Of a DNA stretch of 33,749 nt, positions 6,929 to 14,341 are shown in pieces (the stretch's first letter is position 1; each line of letters begins with the position of its first letter). The translations under genes and the position numbers were made by a program. The DNA is taken from positions 1-33,749 of the forward strand of contig JAQTXE010000005.1 of NCBI GenBank assembly GCA_028688935.1, written 5' to 3'. The notes beneath the pieces were generated by a model. It searched no databases and had not been told where the DNA came from. It saw nothing but the letters and a program-made list of their open reading frames with translations. The stretch comes from Syntrophales bacterium. GTDB taxonomy: Bacteria > Desulfobacterota > Desulfobaccia > Desulfobaccales > 0-14-0-80-60-11.

Positions 6929-6960
6929 ATAAGGGTGGAAGTCGCTACTTTCGCCCTTAT
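6929..6960. repeat. 14-bp stem with tetraloop downstream of lipoprotein gene
   Basis: ATAAGGGTGGAAGT, loop CGCT, then ACTTTCGCCCTTAT pairs over all 14 positions if two G-U pairs are allowed. There is no T run, so it is either a Rho-dependent end or stabiliser, or part of a small RNA. Confidence 0.5.
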
Positions 6961-7384
6961 GAGTCAACCTAAAACGGTGGAGTCGGTCGGACTAAACTCT
7001 TTTGCCGGCCGGTATCCGAGCTGACACCCCGGCTGGAGGCTAACCACTCAAAGGTTTACTTGCTGACAACCCCGGCTGCGACCTGGGTAGCTTTAATGGT
7101 CATCTGGCCGGGTGGAATTCCTTTCACCTTTTGAGCTTCCCCTCTATTTTCGCTTGAGTCTCCTCCGAGAAAACCGCTGAGCAAGGATGAATGCCTTTAC
7201 ATTGCAGGCTAATATGTCACTATCTGCTATATCTGTGCCGTTTCAACCAAAATAATCGATATTCTGGATGGTAGTCCTAGCTGGAGTTCAGATCATGCCG
7301 ATTGCCCCGCTCTGCTTAAGTTCCCGGCTTGGAAACCGGAACCGGAAAAGGTCCCCCCACAGTTCGACTTGACCTCCTTGCCCC

Positions 7385-7430
7385 GGAACATTATATTGAC
7401 CTCCAGGGATATCCGGGGAAATAATGTTCC
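7385..7430. repeat. Perfect 10-bp inverted repeat upstream of hydrogenase operon
   Basis: GGAACATTAT and ATAATGTTCC are perfect arms separated by 26 nt, about 40 bp before the hydB start. An overlapping pair CCCCGG/CCGGGG allows an alternative fold. It could be a leader RNA switch or a pair of protein half-sites. Confidence 0.45.
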
Positions 7431-7467
7431 CTGCTGCTATTGCCAGATCCCGGAGGAGAGCCCGGTG

Positions 7468-8676
7468 ATGCGCCCTGCAGCCTCAAACTTGGGGGATGAG
7501 GTGGTCCTGGAGGCCCAGGCCCTCCAACAACTGCTGGAGGTCTTGTCCGGCCGGGGTTATCAAGTGGTGGGCCCCACCTTGCGTCAGGGTTCCCTGGTCT
7601 ATGACCGGCTCTCCTCCCTGGACGATCTCCCCCGGGGCTGGGGGGACCAACAGGAGGGGGGCTTTTTCCGGCTGCGGCCCCTGAACGAGCCGGCCCTGTT
7701 CGGCTACGGGGTGGGGCAGAAATCCTGGAAGGAGTTTCTCTATCCTCCCCGCCGCCGGTTGTGGCCGGCCAGGCAGGAGGCTCATGGCCTCCAGATCCTC
7801 CCCCCCGGCGAAGATGCGGTGAAATTTGCCTTTATCGGCGTCCATCCTTGCGACCTGCACGCCATCGCCGTCCAGGATAAAGTCTTTCTGGAAGGTCCCT
7901 ATCTTGACCTGCATTATCAGGCCCGGCGGCAATCCGCCTTTATCCTGGCGGTGAACTGCGGGCACGCTTGCGGCACCGGTTTCTGCGTCTCCATGGGCAC
8001 CGGCCCCCGGGCTAGTTCCGGTTTTGACCTGGCCCTGACGGAAATTCTGGCAGAGGCGCGGCATTATCTGGTGGTGACCGTGGGCTCGGAAAAGGGGCGG
8101 CAAGTCATCAGCCAACTGCCTCACCGGCGGGCCCAGGCTCAGGAGCTGGAGGCCGCGGCCAAAGTGGTGGCCCAGGCCGCGGGGCAGATGGGGCGGAGCC
8201 TGGATACCACGGAGATCAAGGCCTTACTTTATCGTAACTATGACAATCCCCGTTGGGACCAGGTGGCGGCCCGCTGCCTCACTTGCGGCAACTGCACCCT
8301 GGTCTGCCCCACCTGCTTCTGCCATACCGTTGAAGATACTTCGGGCCTGACGGGCGAGCAGGCGGAGCGCTGGCGGCGCTGGGATGTCTGTTATACCGTG
8401 GATTTTAGCTACCTGCACGGCGGCAGTATCCGGGCCACGCCCCGGTCCCGCTACCGCCAGTGGCTGACCCACAAACTGGCCACCTGGATCGATCAGTTCG
8501 GGGTTTCGGGCTGCGTGGGCTGTGGCCGCTGTATCACCTGGTGTCCGGTGGCCATCGACATTACCGCGGAAGTCCGGGCCATCCGGGAAGGCGAGAGGTC
8601 AGGGGCCAGGGGCCAGGGGCCAGGGGCCAGGGGCCAGGGGGCAGGGATTAGTAAAGGAACGGATAAATCAAATTGA
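7468..8676 (+). CDS. hydB: [NiFe] sulfhydrogenase beta subunit (iron-sulfur; HydB / AsrA-like)
   Basis: A 402-residue iron-sulfur protein related to sulfhydrogenase HydB and anaerobic sulfite reductase subunit A. Two C-terminal ferredoxin-type clusters are visible: [16 protein letters not shown] (from residue 270) and [13 protein letters not shown] (from about residue 348). Together they pass electrons from the FAD subunit towards the hydrogenase core. Two Cys pairs also occur mid-protein ([10 protein letters not shown]). GGAGGAG precedes a GTG/ATG pair; I use the ATG at 7468, and the longer start at 7369 lacks support. The last 25 or so residues are an in-frame (GGGGCCA)n repeat translated as [13 protein letters not shown], absent from the conserved fold. 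It is the first gene of the hydrogenase operon. Confidence 0.88.
   Translation: MRPAASNLGDEVVLEAQALQQLLEVLSGRGYQVVGPTLRQGSLVYDRLSSLDDLPRGWGDQQEGGFFRLRPLNEPALFGYGVGQKSWKEFLYPPRRRLWPARQEAHGLQILPPGEDAVKFAFIGVHPCDLHAIAVQDKVFLEGPYLDLHYQARRQSAFILAVNCGHACGTGFCVSMGTGPRASSGFDLALTEILAEARHYLVVTVGSEKGRQVISQLPHRRAQAQELEAAAKVVAQAAGQMGRSLDTTEIKALLYRNYDNPRWDQVAARCLTCGNCTLVCPTCFCHTVEDTSGLTGEQAERWRRWDVCYTVDFSYLHGGSIRATPRSRYRQWLTHKLATWIDQFGVSGCVGCGRCITWCPVAIDITAEVRAIREGERSGARGQGPGARGQGAGISKGTDKSN
8597..8650 (+). repeat. Heptamer tandem repeat (GGGGCCA)n, family C copy 1
   Basis: Five tandem GGGGCCA-type units (AGGGGCC phase) plus degenerate flanks, inside the 3' end of hydB. Related tracts occur on the opposite strand in cbiA (29306-29335) and, degenerate, at 28283-28317. 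Confidence 0.85.
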
Positions 8677-8757
8677 TCTTTGACCCCCTAATATGTCAAT
8701 TCACCTTCAATTGAAACAAACTGGCAATGTAACTCACTGGGAATGCAGCTTTTTTAA

Positions 8758-8788
8758 CGGAAAACGAAAAACGGAAAACGAAAAACGG
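8758..8788 (-). repeat. Heptamer repeat (TTTTCGG/TTTTCGT)n, family A copy 1
   Basis: CGGAAAACGAAAAACGG repeated, the reverse complement of the TTTTCGGTTTTCGG tracts at 10969 and 27281. It ends at the Shine-Dalgarno of the cNMP-binding gene. Confidence 0.85.
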
Positions 8789-8798
8789 GAGTAACGGC

Positions 8799-9251
8799 AT
8801 GGAGACGCTGGAGCCCGTGTTAGCGGCACACCCTTTTTTACAAGGCCTGGACCCCCGGCATCTGAAGATTATCGGGGAGTGCGCCTCCAAGGTGAATTTC
8901 AGCGCCGGGGAATTTCTTTTCCGGGAGCAGGATGAGGCCACCAATTTCTATCTGATCAATCACGGCCGGGTGGCGGTGGAGATTTTCCGGGCCCGCCGGG
9001 GTCCCGTCAACGTGCAAACCCTGAGGGAAGGTGAGGCCGTGGGCTGGCTCTGGTTCGGAAAGCCCTACCACTGGCACTTCGACGCCCGGGCCGTCCAGCT
9101 TACCCGGGCCCTGGCCCTGGACGTCAAATCCCTGATGCAAAGATGTGATCAAGACCCCCAGTTGGGCTACGAGCTGATGAAGAGATACGCCCACATGCTG
9201 GCGGTGCAGTTCCGGGTGGCTATTTTGCAACTAGGTGATATGTATGGATGA
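8799..9251 (+). CDS. Stand-alone cyclic-nucleotide-binding-domain protein in hydrogenase operon
   Basis: A 150-residue protein consisting of a cNMP-binding (Crp-type) beta-roll only. FLQGLDPRHLKIIGECASKV opens the domain, then FSAGEFLFREQDEATNFYLI and the GRVAVE turn. LREGEAVGW stands where the phosphate-binding cassette (GE...) is expected, but the usual R-A/S-A motif is replaced by a Trp/His-rich stretch (FGKPYHWHF), so nucleotide binding may be altered. No DNA-binding helix-turn-helix follows, so it is not a classical Crp/Fnr regulator. It lies between the beta and gamma genes, in the same direction, with GGGAG 6 nt before ATG. A regulatory or structural subunit of the hydrogenase is inferred. 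Confidence 0.8.
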   Translation: METLEPVLAAHPFLQGLDPRHLKIIGECASKVNFSAGEFLFREQDEATNFYLINHGRVAVEIFRARRGPVNVQTLREGEAVGWLWFGKPYHWHFDARAVQLTRALALDVKSLMQRCDQDPQLGYELMKRYAHMLAVQFRVAILQLGDMYG

Positions 9252-9253
9252 TT

Positions 9254-9319
9254 AGCTGCCAGCGGTCAGCTTATTTTTTGGGTTTTATGTTTTTAGCTGA
9301 AAGCTGACCGCTGATAGCT
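9254..9319. repeat. 19-bp inverted repeat of AGCTGAC type, family B copy 1
   Basis: AGCTGCCAGCGGTCAGCTT (9254-9272) and AAGCTGACCGCTGATAGCT (9301-9319) pair at 17 of 19 positions around a T-rich 28-nt loop. The same words recur at 12418-12467 and 16472-16506. It fills the spacer between the cNMP gene and hydG. Confidence 0.85.
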
Positions 9320-9339
9320 TTCTTTCAAGATCGATAAAT

Positions 9340-10179
9340 ATGTGTAGCCAACTTACCGACCCCATGCTGCCGACTCCCTATCAGGTCCTGAAAAGGGTCC
9401 GGGAAACCAAGGACACCTTTACCCTGACCTTGGCTCCGGTTAAGGGCGGGCAGGGTTTTCCTTTTGCCCCCGGCCAGTTCAATATGCTCTATATCTTCGG
9501 CGTGGGGGAAGTGCCCATCTCCATCAGCGGCGACCCGGACCGGCCGGAGAAGCTGGTGCATACAGTCAGGGCCGTGGGCGCGGTGAGCCGGGCTATCTGC
9601 GGTCTGAAGAAAGGGGACACCCTGGGGGTGCGGGGCCCCTACGGCGTGCCCTGGCCGGTTAAAGCCGCGCCGGGCTATGACGTGTTGGTGATCGCCGGGG
9701 GCTTGGGATTGGCTCCGGTGCGGCCCGCGGTTTACCATCTATTGGCCCGCCGCCCGGAGTATGGCAACCTGGAACTTATTTACGGGGCCCGCACCCCGGA
9801 AGACTTGGTCTATCGCCGGGAACTGTCGCTTTGGCGGGGGCGCTTCGATTTCCGGGTGCACGTCACCGTGGACGCGGCCCGCAATGGCTGGCGGGGCAAC
9901 GTGGGGGTGGTGCCCAATCTCATTGCCCGGGCCCGGTTCGACCCGGAGCAGACCATGGCCCTGGTCTGCGGCCCCGGGGTGATGATGCGCTTCACGGTCC
10001 AGGAGCTGGTGAACCGGGGACTGAAGATGGAAAACATCTACGTCTCCCTGGAGCGGAACATGAAATGCGGCCTGGGCCTCTGCGGCCACTGCCAGTTAGG
10101 GCCCTTTTTCGTCTGCAAGGACGGGCCAGTCTTCCCCTATGACCGGGTCCGGGACTGGTTCCTGATGCGGGAGGTTTAA
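9340..10179 (+). CDS. hydG: [NiFe] sulfhydrogenase gamma subunit, FAD/NAD(P)-binding (HydG / AsrB-like)
   Basis: A 279-residue flavoprotein of the ferredoxin-NADP reductase fold. An N-terminal FAD barrel ([20 protein letters not shown]) is followed by an NAD(P) domain with [16 protein letters not shown] and CGPGVMMRF. The C-terminus carries a [2Fe-2S] motif, [17 protein letters not shown], spaced C-x4-C-x2-C-x7-C. This is the domain order of HydG and of dihydroorotate-dehydrogenase electron-transfer subunits. By family knowledge it exchanges electrons with NAD(P)H. The ATG at 9340 lacks a good Shine-Dalgarno, and Met9 (9364) is an alternative. The hydD gene starts 1 nt after its stop, indicating tight coupling of the two products. 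Confidence 0.9.
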   Translation: MCSQLTDPMLPTPYQVLKRVRETKDTFTLTLAPVKGGQGFPFAPGQFNMLYIFGVGEVPISISGDPDRPEKLVHTVRAVGAVSRAICGLKKGDTLGVRGPYGVPWPVKAAPGYDVLVIAGGLGLAPVRPAVYHLLARRPEYGNLELIYGARTPEDLVYRRELSLWRGRFDFRVHVTVDAARNGWRGNVGVVPNLIARARFDPEQTMALVCGPGVMMRFTVQELVNRGLKMENIYVSLERNMKCGLGLCGHCQLGPFFVCKDGPVFPYDRVRDWFLMREV

Positions 10180-10180
10180 C

Positions 10181-10963
10181 ATGCCCCGGAAAAGACGCCC
10201 CAAGCTGGCGGTGTGGAAATTCGCCTCCTGCGACGGCTGCCAGTTGTCCTTGCTGGATTGCGAAGACGAACTGCTGACCATCGCCGGGGAGCTGGAGATC
10301 TCCTACTTCGTGGAGGCCTCGAAAGCGGTGGTCAAAGGCCCCTACGATATTTCCCTGGTGGAGGGCTCCATTGCCGCGCCCCACGACCTGGAGCGCATTC
10401 AGCACGTGCGGCAAATTTCCAAATTCGTTATGCCCATCGGCGCCTGCGCCACCGCCGGGGGCATCCAGGGGCTGCGCAATTTCGCTAAGGTGGAAAATTA
10501 TATCCCCCTGGTCTATGCCCGCCCCCAAGTTATCGAGGCCCTGGAGACCTCCACTCCCATCTCCGCCCATGTGCCGGTGGACTTTGAGCTCCAGGGCTGC
10601 CCCATCAACAAGCGGCAGCTGGTGGAGGTGGTGAGCGCCCTGCTCCAGGGGCGCAAACCCGTGGTCTCGCCCCACAGCGTCTGCATGGAATGTAAAATGC
10701 GGGGAAATATCTGCGTGCAGGTGGCCTTGGGGATTCCCTGTCTGGGGCCGGTGACCCACGCGGGCTGCGGCGCCATCTGCCCCACTTATCAGCGTGGCTG
10801 TTACGGCTGCTATGGACCCAAGGAGACGCCCAACACCGCGTCCTTGAGCGCCTGGTTCAGCCAGCGCCTGGGGGTGACGGAGCCCGAACTGCTGCGGCTC
10901 TTCCGCACCTTCAACGCCGGGGCCGAACCCTTCCGCCAGGAGAGCGAGGCCCATGACCACTGA
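10181..10963 (+). CDS. hydD: [NiFe] sulfhydrogenase delta (small) subunit HydD
   Basis: A 260-residue small subunit of a group 3 [NiFe] hydrogenase, related to the 20-kDa subunit of complex I. The proximal cluster motif [12 protein letters not shown] (Cys near 18 and 21), the GACATAGG segment and a Cys-rich C-terminus ([14 protein letters not shown], then [19 protein letters not shown]) are visible, consistent with three [4Fe-4S] clusters. It lacks a Tat signal, so it is cytoplasmic. GGAGG lies 6 nt before the ATG. A 139-nt gap with two repeat elements separates it from its partner, the large-subunit gene. Confidence 0.93.
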   Translation: MPRKRRPKLAVWKFASCDGCQLSLLDCEDELLTIAGELEISYFVEASKAVVKGPYDISLVEGSIAAPHDLERIQHVRQISKFVMPIGACATAGGIQGLRNFAKVENYIPLVYARPQVIEALETSTPISAHVPVDFELQGCPINKRQLVEVVSALLQGRKPVVSPHSVCMECKMRGNICVQVALGIPCLGPVTHAGCGAICPTYQRGCYGCYGPKETPNTASLSAWFSQRLGVTEPELLRLFRTFNAGAEPFRQESEAHDH

Positions 10964-10968
10964 AAGAC

Positions 10969-10999
10969 GGTTTTCGGTTTTCAGTTTTCGGTTTTCGGT
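10969..10999 (+). repeat. Heptamer repeat (TTTTCGG)n, family A copy 2
   Basis: GGTTTTCGGTTTTCAG followed by TTTTCGGTTTTCGG, in the hydD-hydA spacer directly after the hydD stop codon. Confidence 0.85.
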
Positions 11000-11033
11000 A
11001 AAGGGCGGCAGAGAGAAATTTATAAGCATTTGA

Positions 11034-11071
11034 AAATCCCCCTAAATCCCCCTTTAGGAAAGGGGGACTTT
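11034..11071. repeat. CCCCCTAAAT-type element with hairpin, family D copy 1
   Basis: AAATCCCCCTAAATCCCCC is followed by TTTAGGAAAGGGGGA. CCCCCTTT-AGG-AAAGGGGG can form an 8-bp hairpin. The same words recur at 28422-28505. It lies between hydD and hydA and could attenuate or process the operon mRNA. Confidence 0.8.
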
Positions 11072-11102
11072 AACACCGGCTGCGGCAAACCCCGGTTGAG
11101 AA

Positions 11103-12413
11103 ATGATCATGCCATCTAAAGGACAAAATACCAGAACCATCAAGGTGGACTACCTGGCCCGGGTGGAGGGGGAAGGCGCCCTGCATATCAAGATCAAGGA
11201 GGGCGCAGTGGCCGGGATGCAACTCCAGATCTGGGAGCCCCCCCGCTTTTTCGAGGCCTTCTTAAGGGGCCGCTATTTCACCGAGGCCCCGGACATCACC
11301 GCCCGCATCTGCGGTATCTGCCCGGTGGCCTACCAGATGAGTTCCGTGCACGCCCTGGAAGACGCCCTGGGGGTGCAGGTGGATGGACCTTTAAGGGCGC
11401 TGCGGCGCCTGATCTATTGCGGGGAGTGGATCGAAAGCCACGCCCTGCACCTCTTCATGCTCCACGCCCCGGATTTTTTGGGGTACGACGACTCCCTGCG
11501 GATGGCCCGGGACCACCCGGAATTGGTGAAGATGGGCCTGCAATTGAAAAAGGTGGGCAACCAGTTGGTGGCCCTGGTGGGGGGCCGGGAGATCCACCCC
11601 ATCAACGTGCGGGTGGGGGGCTTTTATCGGGTGCCCACCAAGGCTGAACTGGCGCCCCTGGCAGAGCGCCTCAAGTGGGCCCGGGACGCGGCGGTCAAGA
11701 CTGTGGCCTGGGTGGGGGGCTTTACTTTTCCCGACCACGAGATGGACTATGAATTCGTGGCCCTGCGCCACCCGGACGAATACCCCTTCAATGCCGGCCG
11801 TCTGGTGTCCAACCGGGGCCTGGACCTTGAGGTTAGGGATTACGAGGAGCATTTCCAGGAAGAGCACATCCCCTATACCCATGCCCTCCATTCGGTGCTG
11901 CAAGGCCGGGGAGCTTATTTTGTTGGTCCTTTGGCCCGCTATAACCTCAACTTTGACCGCCTCCCACCCCTGGCCCAGGAGGCCGCTAGGCAAGCGGGCC
12001 TGGGGCCGGTGTGTTCGAATCCCTTTCAGAGCATCATTGTTAGGGCCGTGGAAATCCTTCATGCGGTGGATGAAGCCCTGCGCTTGATTGAGAGTTACGA
12101 GATGCCGGACGCTCCTGCGGTGAAACTGGAGGTCCGGGCCGGGGCAGGATGCGGCTGCACCGAAGCCCCCCGGGGGATCTTATATCACCGCTACCGCTTG
12201 GATGAGGCGGGACTGATCCAGGAAGCGAAGATCGTCCCCCCCACTTCCCAGAACCAGAAGAGCATCGAGGAGGACCTGCGGCGATTTGTCACCGGCCACC
12301 TGGACCTGCCCCAGGATCAGCTCACCTGGCAATGCGAACAGATGATTCGCAACTATGACCCGTGTATTTCTTGTGCGACGCATTTTTTAAAGTTGAAGCT
12401 GGAAGGCGAGTAA
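11103..12413 (+). CDS. hydA: [NiFe] hydrogenase large (alpha) subunit HydA, group 3b-like
   Basis: A 436-residue catalytic subunit. The two [NiFe]-ligand motifs are intact: [10 protein letters not shown] (Cys70, Cys73) and DPCISCATH (Cys421, Cys424). The nine residues after His427 (FLKLKLEGE) are the C-terminal extension that the maturation protease removes. Length and motifs fit cytoplasmic group 3 enzymes. The gene order beta-gamma-delta-alpha and the NAD(P)-binding gamma subunit point to group 3b (sulfhydrogenase / NADP-linked) rather than F420-linked 3a or heterodisulfide-linked 3c. The start is ATG at 11103 or 11109; neither has a strong Shine-Dalgarno, perhaps because repeats fill the upstream spacer. 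The enzyme interconverts H2 and NAD(P)H, and may reduce polysulfide. Confidence 0.95.
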   Translation: MIMPSKGQNTRTIKVDYLARVEGEGALHIKIKEGAVAGMQLQIWEPPRFFEAFLRGRYFTEAPDITARICGICPVAYQMSSVHALEDALGVQVDGPLRALRRLIYCGEWIESHALHLFMLHAPDFLGYDDSLRMARDHPELVKMGLQLKKVGNQLVALVGGREIHPINVRVGGFYRVPTKAELAPLAERLKWARDAAVKTVAWVGGFTFPDHEMDYEFVALRHPDEYPFNAGRLVSNRGLDLEVRDYEEHFQEEHIPYTHALHSVLQGRGAYFVGPLARYNLNFDRLPPLAQEAARQAGLGPVCSNPFQSIIVRAVEILHAVDEALRLIESYEMPDAPAVKLEVRAGAGCGCTEAPRGILYHRYRLDEAGLIQEAKIVPPTSQNQKSIEEDLRRFVTGHLDLPQDQLTWQCEQMIRNYDPCISCATHFLKLKLEGE

Positions 12414-12417
12414 AAGA

Positions 12418-12467
12418 AGCTATCAGCTTAAAAGCTTAAAGGCTGAAAGCTGATCGCTGACAGCTTT
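12418..12467. repeat. AGCTGATAGCT-type dyad, family B copy 2
   Basis: AGCTATCAGCTT and a downstream AAGCTGATCGCTGACAGCTT resemble the arms of the 9254-9319 element. It fills the hydA-protease spacer. Confidence 0.8.
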
Positions 12468-12512
12468 CCCCTCTTTCACGATGACGGTTCCGGAGGCCAG
12501 GTTATTGATAAA

Positions 12513-12977
12513 ATGAATAAGAATGGTGAGACCTTAATCATCGGCATCGGCAATATCTTCAGGGGCGATGACCTGGCGGGCCTGGCCGCGGCCCGCCTGC
12601 TCCGGGAAGGGCAGCTTCCGGGGGTAAAGGTCCTGGAATTCGACGGAGATATGACCGGGTTGTTGGACGCCTGGGAGGGGGCCGCCAAGGTAATCGTCAT
12701 CGACGCGGTGACTTCCAAGTCGCCGGCGGGCACCATCTTCCGGTTCGACGCCCATGAGCAGCCTCTGCCCCAAAAGATGTTCGCCACCTGCTGCTCTTGC
12801 CACGCCTTCGGGGTGGCCCAGCAGATCGAAATCGCCCGCTCCCTCAAGCAACTGCCGCCTTGTCTCATTGTTTACGGCATTGAAGGGCAAGATTTTACCC
12901 TGGGGTCCAAGCTTTCGCCGGAAGTGGAGCAAGCCCTGCCCCGGTTGGTGGAGCAGGTCCAACAGGAATTGAATTAA
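12513..12977 (+). CDS. [NiFe] hydrogenase maturation protease (HycI/HybD family)
   Basis: A 154-residue endopeptidase of family M52. The opening LIIGIGNIFRGDDLAG, the IDAV segment and SCHAFG supply the three expected nickel-sensing ligands: Asp20, Asp64 and His97 by direct count. By family knowledge it cleaves the C-terminal extension of the large subunit after nickel insertion; the adjacent hydA product has a nine-residue extension for it. The ATG at 12513 has GGAGG about 16 nt upstream, which is far for a ribosome site, yet no better start is in frame. It is the last gene of the operon and faces a minus-strand EF-hand gene. Confidence 0.92.
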   Translation: MNKNGETLIIGIGNIFRGDDLAGLAAARLLREGQLPGVKVLEFDGDMTGLLDAWEGAAKVIVIDAVTSKSPAGTIFRFDAHEQPLPQKMFATCCSCHAFGVAQQIEIARSLKQLPPCLIVYGIEGQDFTLGSKLSPEVEQALPRLVEQVQQELN

Positions 12978-12991
12978 GTTGCCGCCAAAAA

Positions 12992-13016
12992 GTAGGGGCG
13001 GGAAACCCCGCCCCTG
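12992..13016. terminator. Hairpin AGGGGCGGG-AAAC-CCCGCCCCT after hydrogenase operon
   Basis: A perfect 9-bp GC stem with a tetraloop, 15 nt after the protease stop. There is no T run. The words resemble dispersed intergenic repeats, so it may be a repeat that doubles as a transcript end between convergent genes. Confidence 0.5.
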
Positions 13017-13107
13017 GGATGTGCTTGGAGGAGGCAGAGACTGGTGGCCCAGTTTCTGCCCCTTGTCCTCTAAATTGCTTCGACAAAAGTCCAAGCCAGG
13101 GTTCGTC

Positions 13108-13770
13108 TCAAGCGAAGTAGTCCATGCCTTGAAAGTTCTGCGACTCCTGGGAATATTGGGCATAGTAGTCTTTTTCCATGGTCCCCAGCAAATCGAGAAA
13201 TTGGGCCAGCAGCGCCGCCAGGCTGTTGTCCTCGGTGGATGCCGTGGAAGTTTCGGCATCGGTGGCGGCAGCCTCAGAAGTTGAACTGTCGCTGCTTGAG
13301 GCTTCTGCCGTGGTGCTTTCCGTCTGGTTTCCGAGCTCTTCCATGGCCGTCTCATACTCGGACTGGTCAATAACGCCGTCTTCATTGGTGTCCATGGCGG
13401 AGAAAATCTGATCCACCAGATCGGACATCTCGCTGCTCATGTCGGGAGGAGGCGGGGGCGGGCCCATGGGCCTCATGCCGGATCCCTCCATGAGGCTGGC
13501 CATATGCTTTTCCCACTCAGGGCTGGCCTCGGTCTGTTCGGCCTGGGTAATGACCCCATCCTGATTCAGGTCAAAGATGGACATCATTTCATCCGCAGTA
13601 ATGGACAGGCCGGTTTTTTGGGACATATCGCTGGCCGCGGTGGCGCACTCAGAGGAGCTGATCACCCCGTCGCCGTCCTGGTCCATCCGGTTGAACATTT
13701 TTTGCCGCATTTCGGTTAAGGAAGGCAGGTTACATCCGCCGCCACAACCGCCAATTCCTCCAATGCTCAT
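13108..13770 (-). CDS. EF-hand calcium-binding protein
   Basis: A 220-residue protein with three canonical 12-residue EF-hand loops: DQDGDGVISSSE (30-41), DLNQDGVITQAE (67-78) and DTNEDGVIDQSE (127-138). A Gly/Cys-rich start (GGIGGCGGGCN), a poly-Pro linker (PMGPPPPPPD near 102-110) and a Ser/Thr/Ala-rich low-complexity stretch (about 150-180) surround them. There is no signal peptide or membrane helix. GGAGAGG lies just before the ATG. Calcium binding is strongly indicated; the partner and purpose are unknown. The pairing of loops suggests that EF1 and EF2 form one lobe and that EF3 lies with a degenerate or missing fourth hand. It is monocistronic, convergent with the hydrogenase operon. 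Confidence 0.88.
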   Translation of the reverse strand: MSIGGIGGCGGGCNLPSLTEMRQKMFNRMDQDGDGVISSSECATAASDMSQKTGLSITADEMMSIFDLNQDGVITQAEQTEASPEWEKHMASLMEGSGMRPMGPPPPPPDMSSEMSDLVDQIFSAMDTNEDGVIDQSEYETAMEELGNQTESTTAEASSSDSSTSEAAATDAETSTASTEDNSLAALLAQFLDLLGTMEKDYYAQYSQESQNFQGMDYFA

Positions 13771-14341
13771 GACCCTCTCCTTTTTGATTGAAGGGTTTGT
13801 GGTGAAATTCAGTTCCGATCAACCACTTTGCCGCCTGTTGCTGCATTTTATCCAGCTACTTTTGCCACCCCCTTTCCCTCGCCACCGGGACCAAGTGGAG
13901 TACCCCACCGGGCCCCGGGGAATACCTCTCCACGTCAAGTGGGTGACTGCCAGGTAAGCAGCCGCCAGAGAACGCCACGGGCAGTCACCCGGATTTAATT
14001 AGAAAAAGCGGCTGTCACGGGGCTGGTAAGACGATCGCAGGTGATAAATGTTGATTAAAATTAATCGTCAAGAAAATTATGTACTTATCTTAGGCAAGGC
14101 ATGTGCCAGGTTGATAACGCACAATTTGTTAATATCGTTGATGTATTGTTTAAAATAGTCAGGCAGGGGCCTCAAAGAAGCAAAATTTTCCCACCTAAAC
14201 GGGGAAAAGCTTGCCGGGCGGGAAGATTTTTGCCGATAAGGAACAACAAAATGTTAGGCTAGCTAATGGGTTGAGTTGCTGGCTGGCAGAGTAATTTTCT
14301 CATCCTTCCACCCTAACCTCAGGTAAAGGAAAGGCGGCTAA
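13771..14341. other. 570-bp divergent intergenic region with two hairpins
   Basis: No ORF is supported. It lies between the divergent EF-hand and acyl-CoA synthetase genes, so it should hold both promoters. Two structured elements stand out: GTGGAG...CTCCAC (13895-13933) and a perfect 11-bp dyad (13941-13990). An AT-rich stretch (about 14040-14170) follows. I do not recognise a known riboswitch. Confidence 0.6.
13941..13990. repeat. Perfect 11-bp inverted repeat in divergent promoter region
   Basis: GGGTGACTGCC and GGCAGTCACCC are separated by 28 nt. The element lies 170 bp upstream of the EF-hand start and 350 bp upstream of the synthetase start. It may be an RNA fold or paired operator half-sites. 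Confidence 0.5.

Larger units (their letters stand above)
6878..7467. other. 590-bp region without a supported gene
   Basis: No credible ORF is seen on either strand between the lipoprotein gene and the hydrogenase beta subunit. The region contains two notable dyads, listed separately (6929-6960 and 7385-7430). Base composition is more AT-rich than the genes. It likely holds the hydrogenase operon promoter, but I see no convincing -35/-10 or sigma-54 element. Confidence 0.6.

Noticed and set aside
8597-8650. CRISPR-like tandem repeat
   Set aside because: The units are contiguous heptamers without spacers, so this is a simple tandem repeat rather than a CRISPR array.
9992-11029. 345-residue minus-strand ORF
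   Set aside because: It is antisense to hydG and hydD, which carry clear iron-sulfur motifs. Its N-terminus even translates the TTTTCGG repeat.
12010-12025. TTCGAATCC, a tRNA T-loop-like word
   Set aside because: It lies inside the hydA coding frame and no acceptor or anticodon stems surround it.
12978-13107. Plus-strand ORF 12979..13284 after the hydrogenase protease
   Set aside because: It has no start signal, runs through a terminator-like hairpin and is antisense to the EF-hand gene.
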